DNA from: Anaspis maculata
Lineage: Eukaryota > Arthropoda > Insecta > Coleoptera > Scraptiidae
NCBI GenBank assembly: GCA_949128115.1
Contig: OX421964.1
Location: 36,262,177 to 36,326,176 of the forward strand
Direction of reading: 5' to 3'
Length of the DNA: 64,000 nucleotides
Part shown: piece after piece, positions 60,801 to 64,000 of the stretch
How the letters are laid out: every line of letters begins with the position of its first letter
How positions within the stretch are numbered: the stretch's first letter is position 1
The notes under the pieces: model-generated
Told to the model about the DNA's origin: nothing
Database searches by the model: none
The model's input: only the letters and a program-made list of their open reading frames with translations
Translations under genes and position numbers: made by a program

Positions 60801-63559
60801 TGTATCGCAAATTAGGTAGTGCCATTTGAAATTTTACAGTTGGGGTAGGTGGGGGCGAGGGGTCTAAAGATAGAAAATCGCTAATGTATGTTTTAGATGT
60901 CCCCCTCGATATAAAAATTGACCTGTTTTTGCTCGAAAACATTTTCACTAGGAATCGGGAGTTATTGCAGGTGGATAGTTTTCAAATGATCACCCGGTAT
61001 AAGAATCTCGTATTCGTCCGATTATATCCCGTAGGATGTCGATTCTCATATTTTCAACTATTCTGAGATCAATGGTGAACACAATTATCTTGACAGATGC
61101 CTAATTTCCCATGTACAGTCATTCAAAATTGAAAGAAAGACCTAACTATCAAGCCCTCGAGACGGCGTTACTTTTTTATGGCCTCTCGCGTGAACACCCT
61201 ATACATGGGAGAATGAGCATCTGTCACGATTGTTGCGGTTACAGTCAGTTTCAGAATAGCTAAATCTATGGGAATCGACATCCTGCGGAATTTAATAGAG
61301 CGAATACGAGACTCTCACATATGTAGGCCGCCATATTGAAAAACGACAGCCATTTTGTACACAACTATAATTTTGATTGGCACTTCGGATAGAATTGTTT
61401 CAAACATTTCCCAAAAAGGAGTGTAGCAAGTTTCATACCTCTAACATGAAGTGTAGTGTATCTCCTGGCTGCCTAAAATACGGTCTTGGCAATTTCAATT
61501 CATTCGTTTTTCAGAAATTATTTGGAGAGAAACCCACAAGTGTCAAACATTTTTGTAATCAGCATGAAAAACTACATAGACTACAATAATAAATTACAGG
61601 CTGTCGCCAAAATAAAAAAAAAATTGAACACCCTGTATATTATGAGATACAGAAATATATATTGAACACATTCGAGAACTACGGAAAAAACTATAAAGGA
61701 ATGACTTTTGTTTTTTCAAAAAACCTCCAAGGAGAACTGTTTGGTGGAGGGGAGGGTTTTACCTCATGCGAACACCCTGTATAAAGAAAATTGATCATAT
61801 GTCACAATTACTGTAGTTACCGACAGTATAAGAATAGCCAGTGTTAAAATCGACACCCTGCGGGATACAATGGGACGTATATGACATTTTTACATATTCA
61901 AGTCGCCATTTTGAAAAACGGCCGCCATTTTGGATGCAGCGACAATTTTCGTGGGCACCTCGGACAGAATGTTGCAAATAGTTCCCTGAAGAAGTCTACA
62001 AAATTTTATAGCTCTAACATGAAGTGCAGTATATCACTTTGTTTTGTCGCGTAGCGGCTCTACTAGTACGGACCTTGCATTTGATGAAACAAAATGCCAC
62101 TCAGCCGACGTATTGAATATACTTATGTAGGTACTTTACAAGTCTGCCAAGTGACATCTTACACCTTAAATGAAAGGGTAGTCCGGACACTAACTGCTGA
62201 ATACTGTACAGATCTTTTTTCCAAATAGGTCGTTTCAATCTTTCAATCCATATAGCTCAGGATCTCAGGAACCATCACTAAGAAAAAGATTCCGAAACAT
62301 GCTATGTTTTTGGCATTCAATTCTTCATATATTCCTTGGATGGTTCTTCCCTACTTGAAAAATTGAACCATAGGCATGGTACCAAAAACTTGATTTTTGG
62401 GGATTCTTCGGCCCATCAAGTATCGATTTCAAAGGACAAGGAAAAGTACCATTGTGGAGTTGGCGACTTCTAGACAAAAGTATGATACCGAAAGGTGAAT
62501 TGGCTTTTTAAAAATATGAAACGCATTGAAATCCGCACATTTGCTGTCCTGTTACAGCCCCTGAATTGAGATTATGCAAACTGTTACGTAAAATCCGGAA
62601 ATGAATTTTGAGTAATTTTCACTGCGTTTTAGCAGACGCTGTATCTCAGACTATTGACCACAAAGTGATGAATTTGATACTGATTTATTGAGAGTTTAAC
62701 TGGCTACATTCGCTTTTGGTTTTTGTGTTTTGAAGGTGATAGTTTACAAGTTATTCAGAAAAAAAAAGTATAGAATCAAGAACTTCAATAAGAAGATTGA
62801 TGACTTCTTTAGATATTTGATCTGTTTTGTTCGCATGACACGCTGTGTCTGGCTTCTAAGGCTTCCTCAGTCATCATTGTTATTGGTAACGAGACCTCTG
62901 TCTCATAGAAAAAGCGACCAAATTCTCAAAGAAGTTCTCAATCTTCTTCAAGTTTCCGAACGAACCTCACTTTTTTAATCCCGCCCAAATTCGGACGACT
63001 GCAACTCCAAAGCAAACCAAAAGGAGTCGGATGACTGCTCGGATGACTTCATGGAGATTTAAAATACCTGCTTCAAAAATTGGGTAAATATGTTTTGGTT
63101 ACTTTCGTCGACATGTTGTTTTATCCCGAAATTTATACTTGGAATAGCGGTTTAACCGCTATTTGTAAGTCGTATACCTAAACGAGCTACTTTGACCACT
63201 TTGGGTCGCCTGGTTTATGAAAATCAGGTGCAACTTGAAGAGCACTTTGTCCGAGGCTTTGTCCTGTTAACTTTCTATGACAAACTTACCAATTTATCCA
63301 GCAGATAGCTTCCTGGGAAGATGAACGGTATGTAAAGAATCATGAATATCATGGACGTCCAATCGACCCATGTGGTGGAAACTCCATAGAACTTGACAAT
63401 CACGTCGGCTATGATGGAGTACTGAATCCACTGCATGGCATTCGAGGCGGAATAAAGAACGAAAATTCCCAGGATGAGCCATCGTATGTTGTAGACTTTC
63501 AATTTTTCTATCTCTGGCAAGGTGCCCAGTTGTTTTTCTTCTTCTGTGGTGGTGTGCAT
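42567..63559 (-). CDS. FLVCR: FLVCR-type major facilitator transporter (SLC49 family), complete
   Basis: Seven exons (63559-63290, 50321-50097, 48539-48398, 48331-48132, 48002-47899, 47826-47719, 42840-42567) join in frame to 440 residues plus TAA. Landmarks are NAMQWIQYSII (TM1, W44), ADVIVKFYGV, FIFPGSYLLDK (TM2), GAWIKLGS, QVFILSVPAR, VWFGPSQVS, GNQLGVAVGFLLPP, PPSYAQAQ (222-228), FYAISTLLNQIIL (Y264), GFFMTGLLPVGFELAAELTY (350-369), PEPEGTSAGLLNAASQ and ALIRSDLRR. These align along their length with vertebrate FLVCR1/2. W44 and Y264 sit where, from memory, vertebrate FLVCRs place the aromatic pair that binds the choline headgroup. Family members move choline/ethanolamine and have been reported to export heme. 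The termini are short compared with about 530-555 residues in mammals. Whether it is orthologous to FLVCR1, FLVCR2 or both cannot be decided here. Confidence 0.92.
42970..43298. mobile_element. Fold-back MITE, about 330 bp, in FLVCR intron 6
   Basis: TTTGTCAATATTTTAGGAGA with TGGTAGAGCATCA near 42987 is mirrored by TGATGCTCTACCATCTCCTA with AAATATTGACAAA near 43237. The right end ACACCCTG is followed by TA (43299-43300). The left end CAGGATG is degenerate. Confidence 0.7.
43307..44075. mobile_element. Fold-back element (outer) with another inserted in its loop
   Basis: CAGAGTGTTCACGATAAAAT with TCACCCCCCTCC is mirrored by GGGGGTGAATTTTATCGTGA with ACACCCTG. TA flanks it at 43305-43306 and 44076-44077. 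The arms (43307-43437, 43930-44075) surround a second element at 43440-43927. Confidence 0.75.
43440..43927. mobile_element. Fold-back element (inner), CAGGGTGTG/CACACCCTG, TA flanks
   Basis: CAGGGTGTGATATGTAACTT is mirrored by AAGTTACATGTCACACCCTG, with TA at 43438-43439 and 43928-43929. A second pair (GCAACACCCTATATTTTA / ATATAGGGTGTTGC) and a third (CTATTTTATTATTTTT.. around 43780 against 43577) extend the stem. Confidence 0.75.
44826..45985. mobile_element. Short-TIR element (GGTCCGTATTCATAGTC) hosting a fold-back element
   Basis: GGTCCGTATTCATAGTCAGA at 44826 is mirrored by CGACTATGAATACGGGCC ending at 45984. Only about 28 bases of right arm remain outside the nested element at 45040-45955, so this element was cut by the insertion. 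Confidence 0.55.
45040..45955. mobile_element. 916-bp fold-back element, CAGGGTGTCC/GGACACCCTG, TA flanks
   Basis: CAGGGTGTCCGTTTTTCGAG is mirrored by CTCGAAAAACGGACACCCTG, with TA at 45038-45039 and 45956-45957. The arms pair through blocks such as AAGCATGGGTATCTCGCTTA and GGCGCCATATTGGATTTTGA. No open frame. It lies in FLVCR intron 6. Confidence 0.8.
45990..47710. other. FLVCR intron 6, no gene recognised
   Basis: A stretch near 46540-46640 (TTTAGATGGGTGAC and an imperfect following stem) vaguely recalls the 3' half of 5S rRNA or a 5S-derived SINE, but the 5' half is not there. GGTCCAAAG|GTAAGG near 46330 is donor-like with no identified exon. Confidence 0.35.
47719..47826 (-). CDS. FLVCR: FLVCR coding exon 6
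   Basis: Acceptor ATTTTTTCAG, donor GG|GTAAGA. It encodes KETTLAVYAMSLVGMVVYTF, TLSKGLIVVYLVSALL and two bases of G350, the TM9-TM10 region. Confidence 0.88.
47899..48002 (-). CDS. FLVCR: FLVCR coding exon 5
   Basis: Acceptor CTGTTTCAG, donor AA|GTAAGA, exit phase 2. It encodes DGGKDAGRIGLVIVFAGMIG and SVVCGVVLDRFHRF, matching the TM8 region of vertebrate FLVCR ([21 protein letters not shown] in human, from memory). Confidence 0.9.
48132..48331 (-). CDS. FLVCR: FLVCR coding exon 4
   Basis: It follows a 66-bp intron. It completes F213 across the junction (t|tt) and encodes the central loop (FKNEPPTPPSYAQAQQEDEP) and TM7 with NVGIFYAISTLLNQIILQYY, ending in P279 at donor GTAAGG. Confidence 0.9.
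48398..48539 (-). CDS. FLVCR: FLVCR coding exon 3
   Basis: Residues 166-212 plus one base; acceptor TTCATTTCAG, donor T|GTAAGT. It encodes LGVAVGFLLPPMMVDSNGSE and the next membrane segment (FYMFLCVAILTSVLLILI). Confidence 0.9.
48545..49490. other. FLVCR intron 2, no feature recognised
   Basis: AT-rich intron DNA between exon 3 and a small inverted repeat. Confidence 0.4.
49496..49603. repeat. 108-bp hairpin element
   Basis: GGGTGTTTCTTTGAATCTGG with CGTCGAAGTGTGCT is mirrored by AGCACACTTCGACGCCAGAT with AAACACCC. The stem is about 35 bp with few mismatches, and the loop is about 35 bases. Confidence 0.7.
50097..50321 (-). CDS. FLVCR: FLVCR coding exon 2
   Basis: 75 codons (residues 91-165), phase 0 on both sides; acceptor TCAATTTCAG, donor CAG|GTGAGT. 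It covers TM3-TM5 with GTCAGAWIKLGSVSPDRFW, GQSVVALSQVFILSVPARLA and AVWFGPSQVSSACSIGVFGN. Confidence 0.92.
50325..51545. other. FLVCR intron 1, left part, no feature recognised
   Basis: AT-rich, several TACCTACC motifs, one weakly mirrored pair around 50865-51000 (TTTCACCAAAGTTTTACGAG.. / ..TCATAAAATTTTGGTTGAG). Confidence 0.4.
51575..53100. mobile_element. 1.5-kb long palindrome, AGGCCAGGCGG termini
   Basis: AGGCCAGGCGG is mirrored by CCGCCTGGCCT. Both arms are about 700 bases with high visible similarity: AAAACGAGTTGTGCTGATTC / AATCAGCACAACTCGTTTTT and CATAGACCGGACTGATTGCA / TAATCAGTCCGGTCTATGTC. The centre is near 52320. AAT occurs on both sides of the insertion, consistent with a 3-bp target duplication. 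Open frames on each arm (51720-52001, 52685-53014) have no recognisable domain. Confidence 0.7.
53254..53996. mobile_element. Fold-back element, CAGGGTGGAATG/CATTCCACCCTG, TA flanks
   Basis: CAGGGTGGAATGTAAAACAT is mirrored by ATGTTTTACATTCCACCCTG, with TA at 53252-53253 and 53997-53998. CCGATCCCCGTTTCTGTGA pairs with TCACAGAAACGGGGATCGG. A copy of repeat RA sits in its loop. Confidence 0.75.
53425..53850 (+). repeat. Dispersed repeat 'RA', copy 3 (internally deleted)
   Basis: It starts with CCCGACCCACCACCCAACGA and GGAGGGGAAGTA as at 3177, then jumps to text matching about 3935-4200 (AAAATGGAATTTG, CGTGAATTT, GACATGCG.TGAGC.CCACGA, GCAGACATGCTG). The internal TG-rich part and middle are missing. 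Confidence 0.65.
54200..54720. other. No gene; SINE-like B box
   Basis: GAGGTTCGAATCCAG at about 54607-54621 is a good pol III B box, but no convincing A box or cloverleaf surrounds it. Confidence 0.35.
54723..55261. mobile_element. pogo/Tigger-like DNA transposon remnant (539 bp)
   Basis: The ends are CAGTAATGTCTGGATAATCC and GGATTATCCATACATTACTG, with TA on both sides (54721-54722, 55262-55263). The TTCGGATTAT motif is repeated near both ends. CAGTA.. termini with internal TTCGGATTATCC and a TA target are typical of pogo/Tigger elements. The interior still encodes part of a CENP-B-type DNA-binding domain. Confidence 0.75.
54934..55020 (-). pseudogene. Remnant of a CENP-B-type helix-turn-helix of a pogo-like transposase
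   Basis: The minus-strand reading is NLDIQQKADILRQLESGCSY then ATMAVRFN and stop (54934-54936). The pattern LDxxQKxxILxxLExG.S....A matches the N-terminal helix-turn-helix (CENP-B_N/psq type) of Tigger/pogo transposases. Everything downstream, including the DDE domain, is lost. Confidence 0.65.
55340..55890 (-). pseudogene. Degenerate non-LTR retrotransposon, C-terminal fragment
   Basis: The minus-strand frame reads TATIKPTPVPWLSVLANIAP, PSVRRKLATKREWD..., RLKSCKPL, stop at 55664-55666, then same-frame WKTDWQKHH..., EVPGFGLPRKIWSILNRLRT, GQGRC, a second stop at 55460-55462, and ACECGAENETITHIVENCPL. The LPR..W..LNR.RTG.GRC block with the CxCG..T..HI...CP zinc-knuckle-like end is typical of the C-terminus of RTE-like or related non-LTR elements. 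The reverse transcriptase palm itself was not found. Confidence 0.75.
56000..58960. other. FLVCR intron 1, no gene recognised
   Basis: AT-rich; several short frames without domains. No clear inverted repeats. Confidence 0.4.
59898..60997. mobile_element. 1.1-kb fold-back element, CCGGGTGATC/GATCACCCGG, TA flanks
   Basis: CCGGGTGATCATTTGAAAAC with TATCCACCTGCAATAA is mirrored by TTATTGCAGGTGGATAGTTT with TCAAATGATCACCCGG. TA lies at 59896-59897 and 60998-60999. The arms also share ATATCGAGAGGGACATCTAA / TTAGATGTCCCCCTCGATAT. Confidence 0.75.
61002..61317. mobile_element. Short fold-back element
   Basis: GAATCTCGTATTCG..GTAGGATGTCGATTC at the left is mirrored by GGGAATCGACATCCTGCGG..CGAATACGAGACTCTC at the right. 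It lies directly next to the 1.1-kb element. Confidence 0.55.
62770..63285. other. FLVCR intron 1, right end, no feature recognised
   Basis: AT-rich intron up to the exon 1 donor at 63284-63289. Confidence 0.4.
63290..63559 (-). CDS. FLVCR: FLVCR coding exon 1
   Basis: Residues 1-90: a short acidic cytosolic N-terminus, TM1 (about 27-47) and TM2 (about 66-86). The donor TTG|GTAAGT is in phase 0. Upstream of the ATG, CCTAATCAATTTCAG ends at 63572 and looks like a real acceptor, so the 5' UTR probably continues on another exon right of 63571. Confidence 0.9.
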
Positions 63560-63574
63560 CTCGGAAAATCACTG

Positions 63575-64000
63575 AAATTGATTAGGCGGAATTAGGACGT
63601 GATATAAAACTGTGCAAACAAAAAAAAACGACTTAAATTCAAGACACTTATCAAACTTTGGACATGCATTGAAATTGGCACTCGAAAATATTACGACAGA
63701 ATAGAATTTTTTGGAAAGGAAAAATTCGATGAAAAATTTATCAACCGGGGTCCACTTTAGATAATGATTTCTCCGCGCACTCCAGTCAATTCTTTCATAA
63801 CCATAAAGAACAATAAAACCCTCTGTTAAACGTGCTTTTATGAAAAATAATATATGGTGTAATAATGTACGGCTGGCTTTCTGGTTTGGACAATAAATTT
63901 AGAGTGGATATCGATTTTTAATTAATTTCCAACTACATAGCTTCCATGTTTGAAAATAATGAGTTCTGCAAATTCATCCTCGCAAAAATTCGCACACGGA
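63575..64000. other. Upstream of FLVCR coding exon 1
   Basis: Probably an intron in the 5' UTR, because a good acceptor lies just before the coding exon. No promoter element was identified. Confidence 0.35.

Larger units (their letters stand above)
59135..62765. repeat. 3.6-kb nested inverted-repeat cluster built on repeat 'RC'
   Basis: The outer arms 59135-59735 and 62178-62765 are inverted: TTTCTAAATGACTTGTAAAC pairs with GTTTACAAGTTATTCAGAAA, and AAGTCGCCAACTTC with GAGTTGGCGACTT. The block GTCCGGACACTAACT(T/G)CTGAATACTGTA occurs at both inner ends in the same, not opposite, orientation. Text around 59740-59890 is mirrored at 61900-62060, and a third related piece lies at 61325-61475. Confidence 0.6.

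Overview
The window is animal nuclear DNA, almost certainly from an insect. It is AT-rich, its genes are split by GT-AG introns, TAGG/CCTA microsatellites are abundant, and transposon remnants cover much of it. No prokaryotic features are present. I cannot name the species; a repeat-rich hemipteran or similar insect would fit. All exon limits below come from reading splice sites and checking that every junction keeps the reading frame. There is no transcript evidence.

Three protein genes are supported. (1) A Zasp/ALP-Enigma muscle protein gene runs on the minus strand from 33999 off the left edge. Its PDZ domain is split between a first coding exon at 33.9-34.0 kb and exons at 0.08-1.07 kb, separated by a 32.8-kb intron. 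(2) An intact, intronless CFAP99-like cilium/flagellum coiled-coil gene (5192-6988, plus strand) lies inside that intron on the opposite strand. (3) A complete seven-coding-exon FLVCR-type (SLC49) transporter gene (63559-42567, minus strand, 440 aa) fills the right third. Zasp and FLVCR are head-to-tail neighbours with about 8.5 kb between them. Their functions look unrelated: sarcomere Z-disc, axoneme, and choline/heme-type transport.

The rest is mostly mobile DNA. There are two degenerate non-LTR retrotransposon fragments (1.9-3.0 kb and 55.3-55.9 kb), a solo LTR with a 4-bp target duplication (23.3 kb), an orphan tRNA-Lys primer-binding-site match (30.6 kb), and tRNA-like and SINE sequences (27.6, 35.0, 37.3 kb). 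A pogo/Tigger-like remnant still encodes part of a CENP-B-type helix-turn-helix (54.7-55.3 kb). A hAT-type MITE has an exact 8-bp target duplication (28.9 kb), and three copies of a TTAA-flanked MITE family are present (7.7, 39.8, 41.5 kb).

The most striking feature is a set of long fold-back (palindromic) elements of 0.3-1.5 kb. Many begin CAGGGTG and end CACCCTG or CCACCCTG, with TA on both sides. Several are nested; the cluster at 51.55-54.18 kb is four elements deep. Inside the transcribed introns of Zasp and FLVCR these would form very long RNA hairpins. Six perfect TGACGTCA (CRE-type) sites, arranged as three pairs, all lie between 8.4 and 19.3 kb in the Zasp intron.
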